Below, piece by piece: positions 29,177-37,837 of a DNA stretch of 39,418 nucleotides (positions are counted from its first letter, which is position 1; each line of letters begins with the position of its first letter). Location of the stretch: the NCBI GenBank assembly GCA_026710105.1, contig JAPORR010000036.1, positions 1 through 39,418 of the forward strand. Reading direction: 5' to 3'. Under the pieces are notes generated by a model. It had not been told where the DNA came from. It ran no database searches and saw only the letters and a program-made list of their open reading frames with translations. Source of the stretch: Alphaproteobacteria bacterium. GTDB taxonomy: Bacteria > Pseudomonadota > Alphaproteobacteria > Bin95. The position numbers were made by a program, and so were the translations under genes.

Positions 29177-30481
29177 GCCAGAAGCATGCCCTAGCGGTCC
29201 GAGCCGACGCACCCTGAGCGCCAGAATGGCGGCCTCCGCGCCATAGCCGGCCATCCAGGCGGTAAGGCCGATGACGGCGCCGTTACCGCCAGGCAGGAAC
29301 AATCCGGCTGCCGCAACGAGCGCAGCGGCAGCAATGCGGGAGAGGCCCGATACGGCGAGCGTGCTCGTGTCTCTTGCGCCCGCCAGAAGGCCACGAAAGA
29401 CCGCGGACAGGCCCCAGAAGGAGGCCATGAGAAACGCGATCTGCATAGCAGGCGCGCAATAGGCTTCCAGAGCGGGTTCTAAGCCCATCGCACCGGAGAG
29501 CACTGGCCGGTCGAGCGGTGTATGGAACAGCAGGGCGGCGACAGCCCCAAAGAACAGTATCAGATGCGAGGCGAAGCGTAACAACACCGGGCGATCCTCC
29601 GCCCGGCGCACCAGCGTTTGCGCGCTTTGCACGAGGTTGCGTAGCGGGCTCAGCAAGAGGCTCGACAAGCCGTACACCACCGCGAAAGCGGCAAGCGCGA
29701 GGTCCGGGTCCGGCAGGCGGCCGAGAAACACGCTGATGACGAAGACCATGCCCATCTCGGCGGAGGAGTTCAGCATGAGCGGCCAGGAAAAGCGCCATTG
29801 CGCCCAGAAGGTTGGTGGCGTTTCGCCTTCTTCGGGCAGGCCGATATAGAAGCGCCGGGCGAAACCGGCTGCGACTACCGTTTCGCAGAACATGGCGAAA
29901 ACCAGCGCGCCAGCGCCGACCGCAGCGCCCTCCAGCACGAGCGGCAGCACGGCGAGCGAGCCGGCGAGTGATGCCAGCCGCGCCAGCGTTGCCCAAGTGA
30001 TAAAGATGGTCTTCTTGGCGATCATCAGGAGGCCAAAGCAGATCGACCGGCAGACCAGGATTGGCGCGCTGAGCGACAGGAGGAAGGTCACCGTCTTGGC
30101 CTCGGCGACTGCGGCGTCGCTGATGCCGAACAATATGCCGAACGCAAGGTTCCCCAGAGGTGTAAAGGCCAGTAATTGCGCCACCGCCCAGGGTGCGGCG
30201 ACGATGATGGCCATAAAGCGCAGCAGGCGGCTGAGCGCGCGGCGGGTGCGCATATAGGAAAGTGTCAGGAGCAAACAGACTTCGGTACCGCTGGCGATGC
30301 AATAGTAGAGCGTGAAGGCGCTATGAAAGGCCGCAAGCACGATGCTGCTATCGTCCATTCGCGCCAGGAATGCGTTGATGACCGATTTCGAGATCATGTT
30401 GAGTTCGGTCATGAAAATGAGAGGGATGAAAAACCGGTAGCAGGTCCCCAGATTGATGTCGTCTTCGCTTGCGCCGCTCAT
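29159..30481 (-). CDS. MATE-clan multi-helix transporter (ANKH/MVF-like)
   Basis: The 440-residue protein is almost entirely hydrophobic, with about 12 helices in two similar halves. Each half opens with a related element, FIPLIFMTELNMISKSVINAFLAR and WPLMLNSSAEMGMVFVISVF; the second is followed by LPDPDLALAAFAVVYGLSSLL. This internal repeat and the residue pattern fit the MATE/MVF transporter clan (multidrug exporters, lipid flippases, the ANKH group). It starts 64 bases after the MFS stop, so it is probably the third gene of the HlyD-MFS-MATE operon. It ends about 20 bases from the transposase scar but appears complete. The substrate is unknown. Confidence 0.75.
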   Translation of the reverse strand: MSGASEDDINLGTCYRFFIPLIFMTELNMISKSVINAFLARMDDSSIVLAAFHSAFTLYYCIASGTEVCLLLTLSYMRTRRALSRLLRFMAIIVAAPWAVAQLLAFTPLGNLAFGILFGISDAAVAEAKTVTFLLSLSAPILVCRSICFGLLMIAKKTIFITWATLARLASLAGSLAVLPLVLEGAAVGAGALVFAMFCETVVAAGFARRFYIGLPEEGETPPTFWAQWRFSWPLMLNSSAEMGMVFVISVFLGRLPDPDLALAAFAVVYGLSSLLLSPLRNLVQSAQTLVRRAEDRPVLLRFASHLILFFGAVAALLFHTPLDRPVLSGAMGLEPALEAYCAPAMQIAFLMASFWGLSAVFRGLLAGARDTSTLAVSGLSRIAAAALVAAAGLFLPGGNGAVIGLTAWMAGYGAEAAILALRVRRLGPLGHASGLLLGE

Positions 30482-30544
30482 ACGGCCATTAGACAGCGGA
30501 GATTCGGGCTTGCAAACTCCGACCCCCTGCGCCTCTGGATCGCG

Positions 30545-31909
30545 TCACCAGCCGACGGCATTGAGCGCCACGCCGAGTGCCGAACCGAGCGCTGCCACGG
30601 CCCCAGCGCACGCCAGCACCGGCCATGTGAGAAGCCGTCGGGCGAACCGCGCGACGAGGCGAGTCCAAGCCCCGTCAACGGGCGGATTGGCGAATATGGC
30701 GAATGCAGCGAAAGAAGGGAGAGCTGCCAGGATGAAGCCGATCCCGTAGGAGCCCGTCCAGGCGAGCAGCGCGCCGTAAAGCGCAGGGTAGATCATCATG
30801 GCGATGGAGGTGAAGGCCAGCACCCCGCCGGTCACGCCGCCGACCTGCCCCTCGGGGGCAAGGCGCGCGGTTTCCGCGAGCAGGACGCCGTGCCAACTCA
30901 GCGCCGTCATGTTGAAGACGACGGCGACAGCGGTGATGTCCCAGAAGGTCCATCCGGGGCCGTAAAGCGCAATCGCTACTGCCGAAAACCCGGCCACCAG
31001 CCCGATACCGGCCATGATGAGGCGTGGTGGCACAGCACCGCCGCCGAGAGCGCCCCACAGAATGCGCGCCCAGACCGCAGAGAAGGACGCGATGGCAAAG
31101 GCGGAGCCGGCCTCGGCTTCCGAGTAGTCCAGCCCATCGATCAGGAACAGGATGAAGAAGCCGGAAAACAGCGACTGCAGGCCGCCGAAAGCAAAGGCGG
31201 CGAAGGACAGGTCGCGCAGCGGGCGTATGGCGAGCACTGTCCTAAGCGTTGCGGAGAGGTCCCCGAAAGCGATCCTGGTATCGGGCCGGCGGTCGGCGTC
31301 GAAGTAAGCGCGCACCGGCTCCAGCGAGATCATCACGGCGAAGACGATCAGGCCAGTGACGAGGGCGGCACCATATGGCCCGAGCCGAACCGGCATGCCG
31401 AGCGTCTCGGAATAGAAGGTCAGACCCAACAGGAAGGGCACCAGCAGACCCCCGATGAGGGCACCAACCGGCACGCCCGTCTGCTTGATCGAAAAAACCA
31501 GCGGCGCGAGGCGCAGCGGCGTCACCCGCGCCAGAATATGCGAGCTGGCGGGCGTCGAGACGGAGGCCGCACCCAGCAGCACCGCGCCCAGCGGGAACAG
31601 CCAGAGCTGCGCTGAGGCCGTTACCAGCAGACTCGCCCCCATGAGCAGGAGGGCGAACTGGCTTACCCGTAAGGGACCATAGCGCAGGATAAAGCCGCCA
31701 CAGCCGACCGCTGCCAAGATGGCGGCAACATTCTGGAGAAAGAGATAGAAGCCGAGCCATGCTCGCGAGATGCCGAAATCTTCGGCGATCCGGTCAGCAA
31801 GGATCGGCAGCGCGATCTGGCAGACATAGGAGAAGGCCTGCTGGACCAGCATAGCGGCTGTCGCCGCTGCCATGATCGTGCGTGGGCTGAAACGCGCGAG
31901 ATCCATCAC
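30545..31909 (-). CDS. MFS transporter
   Basis: This 454-residue carrier has 12 predicted helices. The first half contains AFSYVCQIALPILADRIAEDFG and a conserved IKQTGVPVGALIGGLL like those of CynX/NarK-type or sugar-phosphate-type MFS members. The second half includes GGVTGGVLAFTSIAMM. A GTG at 31909 or the adjacent ATG at 31906 can start it; both overlap the stop of the HlyD-type gene (GTGATG), so the two are translationally coupled. A carrier of this kind linked to a periplasmic adaptor is unusual; adaptors more often accompany DHA2 proteins. Transport direction is not evident from sequence alone. Confidence 0.85.
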   Translation of the reverse strand: MMDLARFSPRTIMAAATAAMLVQQAFSYVCQIALPILADRIAEDFGISRAWLGFYLFLQNVAAILAAVGCGGFILRYGPLRVSQFALLLMGASLLVTASAQLWLFPLGAVLLGAASVSTPASSHILARVTPLRLAPLVFSIKQTGVPVGALIGGLLVPFLLGLTFYSETLGMPVRLGPYGAALVTGLIVFAVMISLEPVRAYFDADRRPDTRIAFGDLSATLRTVLAIRPLRDLSFAAFAFGGLQSLFSGFFILFLIDGLDYSEAEAGSAFAIASFSAVWARILWGALGGGAVPPRLIMAGIGLVAGFSAVAIALYGPGWTFWDITAVAVVFNMTALSWHGVLLAETARLAPEGQVGGVTGGVLAFTSIAMMIYPALYGALLAWTGSYGIGFILAALPSFAAFAIFANPPVDGAWTRLVARFARRLLTWPVLACAGAVAALGSALGVALNAVGW

Positions 31910-32970
31910 CGTATGCGGATGTTGACCGCCGCGCGCATTCCTGGCCAGACGGTCGCCTCCACTGGCGGCATGTCGATGAACACCGGGATCCTACGCGCGC
32001 CATCGCCGTTCTGCTCGCTTCCACCCACAGTGGTGTGCCCGACCGCTCTAACGCGTCCCTCCAGCGTCTCGTCCGGCCAGGCTTCGAAATCGACGGTGAC
32101 CATCTGACCCGGCCGGATATGACGTATGTCGGCCTCATCGATATCGGCCTCAATCCAGACCCGGTCGGGGTCGTGGATCAGGAATACCGGGGTACCCTCT
32201 TCTACATAAGCGCCCGGATTGACATGTATCTCATTGATCACGGCGCGGCCCGGCGCGCGGATATGCATCTCCTCCAATCGGCGGTGCGCCTGTTCAACTT
32301 CGATCGCGGTCTTGTCGATATCCCGGTCGATGACCGCAAGCCGGGTTCGGAACAGCTGTTCCCGCCAAGCCGTGTCAGTAAGTTCTTCGGCTCTCCCCAG
32401 ATTGATGGCGATGCGGGTCTGGACATCGCGTAGCCTACTTTCCACTTCCAGCAATACGCCACGAGCCTCGTCGATCCGACCTTGCGGCACGACATTGCGG
32501 CCGGGCCGCCTGTTTCGCTCAAGATTGTCCTCTGCGATCTGCTTGCGGCGTTCCAGCGTCGCGAGTTCCAGGCGCAGCAAGCGGACGGTTACCTCTACGG
32601 TCGCGATCTTGCCAGCCAGTTCGGACTTGAAGAGTGCCAGCTCCGCTTCCACCTGGCCGCGCTGCGCCTTCTGTTTCTCCAGCCCAGCCTGGAGTGCGCG
32701 GAGGTTGAGGGCAGCGACGGTATCGTCCATGTCGGCAAGTGCCGCTCCCTTTTCGACGATATCCCCCTTCCGAACCCGGATCGCGGCGATGCGGGCATTG
32801 ACTCTCGAAGAGAGCAGAGCCAAATCCGCGGCGACCCGCGCATTTGGCTCATAGACATTGTGCCACCAGTGGATTGCCTCATTGACACCCGCGGCGACCA
32901 GCGTCACCGGCAGCACCAACAACAGATAAACATAGCGGTTGCGTCGCTTCCTGAGGGGGGATTCGGCCAT
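31906..32970 (-). CDS. HlyD-family membrane fusion protein (EmrA-like periplasmic adaptor)
   Basis: The 354-residue protein has a single N-terminal membrane helix (YVYLLLVLPVTLVAAGV) and then the order expected of an adaptor. There is half a lipoyl domain with RVNARIAAIRVRKGDIVEKG, a long alpha-helical coiled-coil hairpin (about residues 85-215, rich in E, R and L), the second half-lipoyl GRAVINEIHVNPGAYVEEG, and a beta-barrel region DRVWIEADIDEADIRHIRPG. Such adaptors bridge an inner-membrane pump and an outer-membrane channel. Here the pump is the MFS gene that overlaps its stop codon. No TolC-like gene is present, so it would rely on a channel encoded elsewhere. It is divergent from the PuuE-like gene. 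Confidence 0.92.
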   Translation of the reverse strand: MAESPLRKRRNRYVYLLLVLPVTLVAAGVNEAIHWWHNVYEPNARVAADLALLSSRVNARIAAIRVRKGDIVEKGAALADMDDTVAALNLRALQAGLEKQKAQRGQVEAELALFKSELAGKIATVEVTVRLLRLELATLERRKQIAEDNLERNRRPGRNVVPQGRIDEARGVLLEVESRLRDVQTRIAINLGRAEELTDTAWREQLFRTRLAVIDRDIDKTAIEVEQAHRRLEEMHIRAPGRAVINEIHVNPGAYVEEGTPVFLIHDPDRVWIEADIDEADIRHIRPGQMVTVDFEAWPDETLEGRVRAVGHTTVGGSEQNGDGARRIPVFIDMPPVEATVWPGMRAAVNIRIR

Positions 32971-33063
32971 CGGGGACGATTTATTCTATGCTGGACGAGT
33001 ATCGCACTGTGGAACCCTAGCACGGGCGGCGCGCGAAGCGAGGGCGGCGTGGAAGCAACAGGG

Positions 33064-33918
33064 ATGAACGACAGCGACTGGCGCCGTGCGCCCTGGCCCG
33101 GCGGGGCACGGATTGCCCTCTCCCTGGTGGTGAATGTCGAGGAAGGCGCGGAAGCTCGCATCGATGACGGCGACCCTTGGCCCGAGCCCGTGGACGAGCT
33201 CAGTGCCAGCCCGAGGCGGGCGATCCGCAATTACGGTAATGAAAGCAACTACGCTTACGGCATCAAGGCAGGCGCACCGAGGGTCATGCGACTGCTGGAG
33301 GAGCGCAGGCTGAAGGCGACCTTTACCGCTGCCGCGGTGGCGCTGGAACGCGCCTCGACGCTAGCGACGCAGATTGTGGCGGGCGGCCATGAGGTCTGCG
33401 CGCACGGGCACCGCTGGATTCATCAGTTCCGTATGGATGAGGCGCAAGAGAGAGCCTTCATCCAAGACGCCGCCGCGTCGATAGAGCGGACGACCGGCAC
33501 GCGGCCAATCGGCTGGCTCTCGCGCTATCTGTTGACCCCCAACACGAGGCGGCTGCTGATCGAAGAAGGTTTTACCTACCATATGGACGACTATTCCGAC
33601 GACCTCCCATTCCGGCATGAGGAACCGGGCGGGCGGATTGCGGTCGTGCCCTATGCGATCGACACTAATGACATGAAGATGTGGACTGATCCCGCCTATA
33701 CGCCAGCGCACTGGCTCGACTATGCGCGCGAGAGTTTCGACAGGCTTTACAAGGAAGGCATGGAAGGCGCGCCGAAAATGATGAGTCTTGGCCTGCATTT
33801 GCGGATCATCGGGCGTCCCGGGCGGATCGGCTACTTCGAACGCTTCCTCGACCATATCCAGGCGCATGAAGGCGTCTGGGTGGCGCTGAGGCGCGACATC
33901 GCGGACTGCCTGCCGTGA
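33064..33918 (+). CDS. Polysaccharide deacetylase-fold enzyme, PuuE-allantoinase-like
   Basis: The 284-residue product has the NodB-fold signature in the variant form of the PuuE group. It shows ALSLVVNVEEGAE in place of TFDDG, NYGNESNYAYG, HEVCAHGHRWIHQF, PNTRRLLIEEGFTYHMDDY, and a histidine near the C-terminus in LGLHLRIIGRPGRI. PuuE-type proteins act on small cyclic amides such as allantoin rather than on polysaccharide. The track's 478-residue frame is an extension antisense to the HlyD-type gene; I start at the ATG at 33064, though GTG 33049 is possible. The stop overlaps the GTG start of the CoA ligase (GTGA), so the substrate is probably a small cyclic compound handled by the operon. 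Allantoin itself is not supported by neighbours. Confidence 0.82.
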   Translation: MNDSDWRRAPWPGGARIALSLVVNVEEGAEARIDDGDPWPEPVDELSASPRRAIRNYGNESNYAYGIKAGAPRVMRLLEERRLKATFTAAAVALERASTLATQIVAGGHEVCAHGHRWIHQFRMDEAQERAFIQDAAASIERTTGTRPIGWLSRYLLTPNTRRLLIEEGFTYHMDDYSDDLPFRHEEPGGRIAVVPYAIDTNDMKMWTDPAYTPAHWLDYARESFDRLYKEGMEGAPKMMSLGLHLRIIGRPGRIGYFERFLDHIQAHEGVWVALRRDIADCLP

Positions 33919-35267
33919 GCGGCCTTTTCAGCCGGCTCAATGTAGAGGCTATTCTCCGGGACTACCCGATGGGCGTGGCCTTTCTCGAAGGGCCTGCAGC
34001 GCTCTCCCGCGATGCACTGCGGGCGCTCCAGGAGTACCGTTTCGCCCGCGTCATGGCGCGGGCCTGGCAGATACCATTCTACCAGGAGCGCTGGGGCGCT
34101 GCAGGCCTGGAGCCAGGCGATATTTCCAGCCTTGACGACCTGGCGTTGATCCCGCCCATCTCCAAGGACGATCTGATGGCGAGTGTGGCCGGGGCTCCAC
34201 CTTTCGGGAACTTCCACGGGCGCGATGCTGCACATCCCTTCGCCGTGTTCCACACGACCTCCGGTACGACCGGCATGCCGCAACCCTTATTCTACGGAGC
34301 CGAAGACCGGGAAATCCAGAATCTGCTTCTGGCTCGTGCCTACCGGCTGATGGGGCTTGAGGACGACGATATCATTCATTCCGTCTATGGCTTCGGCACG
34401 GTCAATGGCGGCCATTATGTCCGCGAGGCCGTGACACACTTCACCGACGCCTTGTTGGTGCCAGCCGGGACCGGGCGCGACATGCCGTCCGAGCAACAGG
34501 TCGAGGCGATGGCACGGTTCGGCGTGACGGTGCTGGTCGGCTTCGTCGACTATGTGCGCCGCCTTGCTGAGATCGCTGGCAAGAAAGGCCTGAAGATCCC
34601 GCTCCGCCTAGTACTCGGTCATTTTGGCAGCGGTGACCGGCAGGCGGTCTCAGACGCCTGGGGCGGCGCCGCGGTTTATGACTGGTACGGGGTCGGCGAT
34701 ACTGGTGTCATCGCTGCCGAAAGCCCGAGCCGGAGCGGGCTGCATGTTTTCGAGGATGCGCATGTTGTGGAAGCGCTCGACCCGGAAACAGGCACCCCGG
34801 TCGAGGACGGCGATGCTGGCAATCTCTGTGCGACCGTTCTCTTCAAGACCGGCATCTACCCGATCGTCCGCTTCGACACCAAGGACCTGACGACGTTATC
34901 GCCGCCGGACCCCGGTTCCGGCATTAATTTTCGCCGCATGTCGGGGTTCGAAGGCCGATCGGACAATATGGTCAAACTGCGCGGCATCAATGTCTATCCG
35001 ACGGCAATCGGCACCTTTCTCGACGAGTTCGAAGCGCTTACAGGCGAATATGTCTGTCGGGTCTTCACGGACAAAGGTCGCGAGGACATGGCGGTCATCG
35101 CGGAAGCGCGCGAGCGGAGCGCACGGCTGGCGGAGAACCTAGCCGAACGGCTGAAGCGAGGGCTCGGCGTCCAGGTCATGGTCGAACTCGTCGCGCCCGG
35201 CGGAACGGCCGCACTCACGCAAATCAACGAACGACAGAAACCGGTCAGGCTCGTCGATGAACGCTGA
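33915..35267 (+). CDS. Adenylate-forming CoA ligase, phenylacetate-CoA ligase (PaaK)-like
   Basis: This 450-residue enzyme would activate a carboxylic acid as acyl-adenylate and transfer it to CoA. The AMP-binding loop FHTTSGTTGMPQPLFYG (about residue 112), the second motif YDWYGVGDTGVIAAE, the hinge region PIVRFDTKDL, and the C-terminal GRSDNMVKLRGINVYP match PaaK-type ligases, which also include benzoate- and other aryl-CoA ligases. The length is normal for the group. It starts with GTG at 33915, coupled to the PuuE-like gene by a four-base overlap. The order of hydrolase then ligase suggests that the ring-opened acid is activated, which is inference. Confidence 0.88.
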   Translation: MSGLFSRLNVEAILRDYPMGVAFLEGPAALSRDALRALQEYRFARVMARAWQIPFYQERWGAAGLEPGDISSLDDLALIPPISKDDLMASVAGAPPFGNFHGRDAAHPFAVFHTTSGTTGMPQPLFYGAEDREIQNLLLARAYRLMGLEDDDIIHSVYGFGTVNGGHYVREAVTHFTDALLVPAGTGRDMPSEQQVEAMARFGVTVLVGFVDYVRRLAEIAGKKGLKIPLRLVLGHFGSGDRQAVSDAWGGAAVYDWYGVGDTGVIAAESPSRSGLHVFEDAHVVEALDPETGTPVEDGDAGNLCATVLFKTGIYPIVRFDTKDLTTLSPPDPGSGINFRRMSGFEGRSDNMVKLRGINVYPTAIGTFLDEFEALTGEYVCRVFTDKGREDMAVIAEARERSARLAENLAERLKRGLGVQVMVELVAPGGTAALTQINERQKPVRLVDER

Positions 35268-35275
35268 GTGTTTTA

Positions 35276-36565
35276 GTGCGAAGCCGAACTTCCAGCTTGC
35301 CTCCTGACCCGCCTCCAACACCGCCCGACGAAGCCAGCCGCAGCATGTATCGCGGCTGGTGGGTGGCAGCGGGCGGGTTTGTCATGGCGTTCTACGCTTG
35401 GGGCGTGGGGTTTTACGGTCATGGCTTCTATATGATCGTTCTGGGCCGTGTGACCGGCTGGCCAGTTTCCATGGTGTCGAGTCTCGTCGCGGGGTTTTGG
35501 CTGACAAATGTGGCCGCCAGCCTCGTATTGGGTCGGGTCACTGACCGGTTCGGCGCGCGCCCGGTGGTGGTTTACGGCGCGCTTGCAATGGCGGCAGGAT
35601 GCGTTGCGCTGGCTGCCTTAGAGGCCGGGTTCGGCGGGGCGCGATGGCAGTTTTTCGCAGTCTTTGCGCTCATGGGCAGCGCTTATCCCGGTCTGGCGAC
35701 CATGGCGATCAGCGCCGCGCTAGTGCCGTGGTTCAAGCGCCGCCTTGGCCTCGCTCTCGGCATTGCGTTGACCGGGGCTAGCGCCGGCGGGGCGGTGATG
35801 CCGCCCCTGATGGCATGGCTCTCCATCCGGTACGGGTTTGGGTCCGCTATGACAGGGATCGGGGCTGCCCTCATCCTCTCCGTGCTGCCGGTCGCGCTCT
35901 TCATCGTCCGGACTCCTGGACACCAAGAAGCCGCGAGAGAGCTGGGCGCGGCCTCGCCCACCGGGGTGAGGGACAAGCCGCGACCGGCCCAGTTCCTGCG
36001 CGAGTCCCGGTTCTGGTTCATTGTATCGGCCTGTAGCCTGTCACTCGGCGCACAGGTCGGTTTCCTGATGCACCAGATACCGCTTCTGCAGGGTGCTCTG
36101 GGGCTTTCTGGGGCGGCCTTCGCTGTCAGCGTCGCTGCATTGAGCGCGGCGGCGGGCCGGTTCGCGCTCGGCGCCTTGAGCAAACGGTTTTCACTGCCGG
36201 TCATGGCCGCTGGCTGCTATCTGATCCAGGCATTCGGGCTGCTACTCCTGCTGGCCGAGGGGCCGCCCGCCTTGCTGTTTGCCGCTTCCGCCATAGCCGG
36301 TTTCGTCATCGGTTGCATCGTGATGCTGCCGCCGCTGCTACTGGTGGACAGCTTCGGCCAGCATGGTTACGGCACCGCATATGGCGTCACAGCGGCGAGC
36401 ATGTTCGTCATGGCGGGTCTTGCGACCGTGGCCAGCGGCTGGCTCTTCGATGCGACTGGTGCTTATGCCTGGCCACTGCTAGGTCTCACCGGACTGCATG
36501 CGCTGGCCGCCGTCCTGGTCCTGTGGCACGGTCGCCGGCAACAAAGCCGCGAGGCCGTGCAATGA
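35276..36565 (+). CDS. MFS transporter (monocarboxylate/oxalate-formate-like)
   Basis: This 429-residue carrier has 12 helices. The start YRGWWVAAGGFVMAFYAWGV and the loop WFKRRLGLALGIALTGASAGG fit the OFA/monocarboxylate branch of MFS, which imports organic acids. Two starts are possible: GTG at 35276, eight bases after the ligase stop, or ATG at 35345, closer to the first helix; neither has a strong ribosome site. I keep the GTG because tight spacing is the rule in this operon. The stop overlaps the amidase start (ATGA), which links uptake to hydrolysis. Confidence 0.87.
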   Translation: MRSRTSSLPPDPPPTPPDEASRSMYRGWWVAAGGFVMAFYAWGVGFYGHGFYMIVLGRVTGWPVSMVSSLVAGFWLTNVAASLVLGRVTDRFGARPVVVYGALAMAAGCVALAALEAGFGGARWQFFAVFALMGSAYPGLATMAISAALVPWFKRRLGLALGIALTGASAGGAVMPPLMAWLSIRYGFGSAMTGIGAALILSVLPVALFIVRTPGHQEAARELGAASPTGVRDKPRPAQFLRESRFWFIVSACSLSLGAQVGFLMHQIPLLQGALGLSGAAFAVSVAALSAAAGRFALGALSKRFSLPVMAAGCYLIQAFGLLLLLAEGPPALLFAASAIAGFVIGCIVMLPPLLLVDSFGQHGYGTAYGVTAASMFVMAGLATVASGWLFDATGAYAWPLLGLTGLHALAAVLVLWHGRRQQSREAVQ

Positions 36566-37800
36566 CACCAGAGATGTCTCTGTCCGCGCTCTGCGAGGGC
36601 TATGCCGCCGGCAAGCTCGACCCCGTGGCCGTTGTGGAGGCTTGTCTGGACCGGATCGAACGGGAGAACCCTCGTCTCAATGCCTATGTTGCGGTGACGG
36701 CGGAGATCGCGCGCCAGGCTGCGGCGGCCTCTGCGGCGCGCTGGCGGGCAGGCCGCCCGGCCTCTGCCCTCGACGGCGCGCCTATCGCGGTCAAGGACAA
36801 TATCGATATGGCCGGCGCCGTCACCGCGAATGGTTTGCCGGGAGGCAAGGTCGCCGGGACAGATGCGCCCGTCATTGCGCGACTCCGGCAAGCGGGCGCA
36901 GTGCTGCTCGGCAAGACCAATCTGCATGAAGCGGCCTTCGGCACCACCACCTTCAATCCCCATTGGGGTATGACCCACAATCCGTACCGCGAGGGTTGGA
37001 CGGCAGGCGGGTCGAGCGGCGGTTCCGGCGCCGCCGTGGCGGGCGGACTCGCCGCTGCCGCGCTCGGCACCGATACCATGGGCTCCGTGCGCCTGCCGGC
37101 GGCCTATTGCGGTTGTTTCGGCCTGAAACCAACACAGGGCGCGGTGCCGCTGGAAGGCGTCACGCCGCTTGCGCCGAGCCTTGATCATGTCGGGCCGCTT
37201 ACGCGGTCGGCTGAGGATATATTGACACTGTTTGAGGTCATGGCGGGACGTCCGGCGGAGCCTGAGGGGAGCTGGCACCCCGTGCGGTTGGCCGCGTTCG
37301 ATCATGTGGTGCTCGAGCCGGATGTAGCCGAAGCCATGCCTGCACTCGACCTGCCAGTGCTGGACTGGCCGGATTACGACCCCTCGACGGCGCGCCGGGC
37401 CGGACTGTTGGTGATCGAGGCGGAAGCCTTTGCGGCGCTCGGCATGCCGGAGGGGGCCTCGAACGAATTACGCGGCTACTTGGACTATGGCGCTTCGCTC
37501 GCCCCGAAACGGCTCGCCGCCGCGCGCGAGGTCATCCGGCGCATCCGGGAAGACGCAGCCGCGCGCATCGGCGATGCCGTTATCATCGCGCCGGTTGCAC
37601 CCTGCGGCCCCTTCCCGCGTTCGCGTAAAGTGCCAGCCGGCCAGGCCGAATTGCTGGCCTTTGCCAATCTCACTAGCCTGCCTGCGCTTGCCTTTCCCTG
37701 CGGCCGCATGGCGAACGGCATGCCCTTCGGCCTACAGGCGATTGCGGGCCCGGGCCGGGAGGCAGCGCTTATCGCGGCGGGCCGGGCGTTCGGCAAATAA
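36562..37800 (+). CDS. Amidase signature family hydrolase
   Basis: The 412-residue enzyme hydrolyses a carboxamide. I start at the ATG at 36562, overlapping the MFS stop by four bases; the track frame runs back into the carrier gene. The triad is Lys78 (PIAVKDNID), Ser151 (TAGGSSGGSGAA) and Ser175 in GTDTMGSVRLPAA. One residue is odd: the family normally has glycine where this protein has Met173, two positions before the nucleophile, next to the oxyanion hole. It shares only moderate likeness with the amidase at 13919 and lacks a small upstream ORF, so the two are probably not paralogues of recent date. The 412-residue length is at the short end for the family. Confidence 0.87.
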   Translation: MTPEMSLSALCEGYAAGKLDPVAVVEACLDRIERENPRLNAYVAVTAEIARQAAAASAARWRAGRPASALDGAPIAVKDNIDMAGAVTANGLPGGKVAGTDAPVIARLRQAGAVLLGKTNLHEAAFGTTTFNPHWGMTHNPYREGWTAGGSSGGSGAAVAGGLAAAALGTDTMGSVRLPAAYCGCFGLKPTQGAVPLEGVTPLAPSLDHVGPLTRSAEDILTLFEVMAGRPAEPEGSWHPVRLAAFDHVVLEPDVAEAMPALDLPVLDWPDYDPSTARRAGLLVIEAEAFAALGMPEGASNELRGYLDYGASLAPKRLAAAREVIRRIREDAAARIGDAVIIAPVAPCGPFPRSRKVPAGQAELLAFANLTSLPALAFPCGRMANGMPFGLQAIAGPGREAALIAAGRAFGK

Positions 37801-37837
37801 GGGAGCCCCGCTCGGGGTAACCACCTAAGGAGTGCGC

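Noticed and set aside
30176-31615. 479-residue plus-strand ORF opposite the MFS and MATE-clan genes
   Set aside because: Composition is highly polar and repetitive (Arg, Glu, Gly, Gln rich), the mirror of hydrophobic codons; it spans two real genes and their gap.
32482-33063. N-terminal extension of the PuuE-like frame
   Set aside because: It is antisense to the HlyD-type gene and contains no part of the deacetylase-fold domain.
37806-37817. CCCC-GCTC-GGGG hairpin between the amidase and chaC
   Set aside because: Stem of only four pairs and no T tract; too weak to call a terminator or riboswitch.
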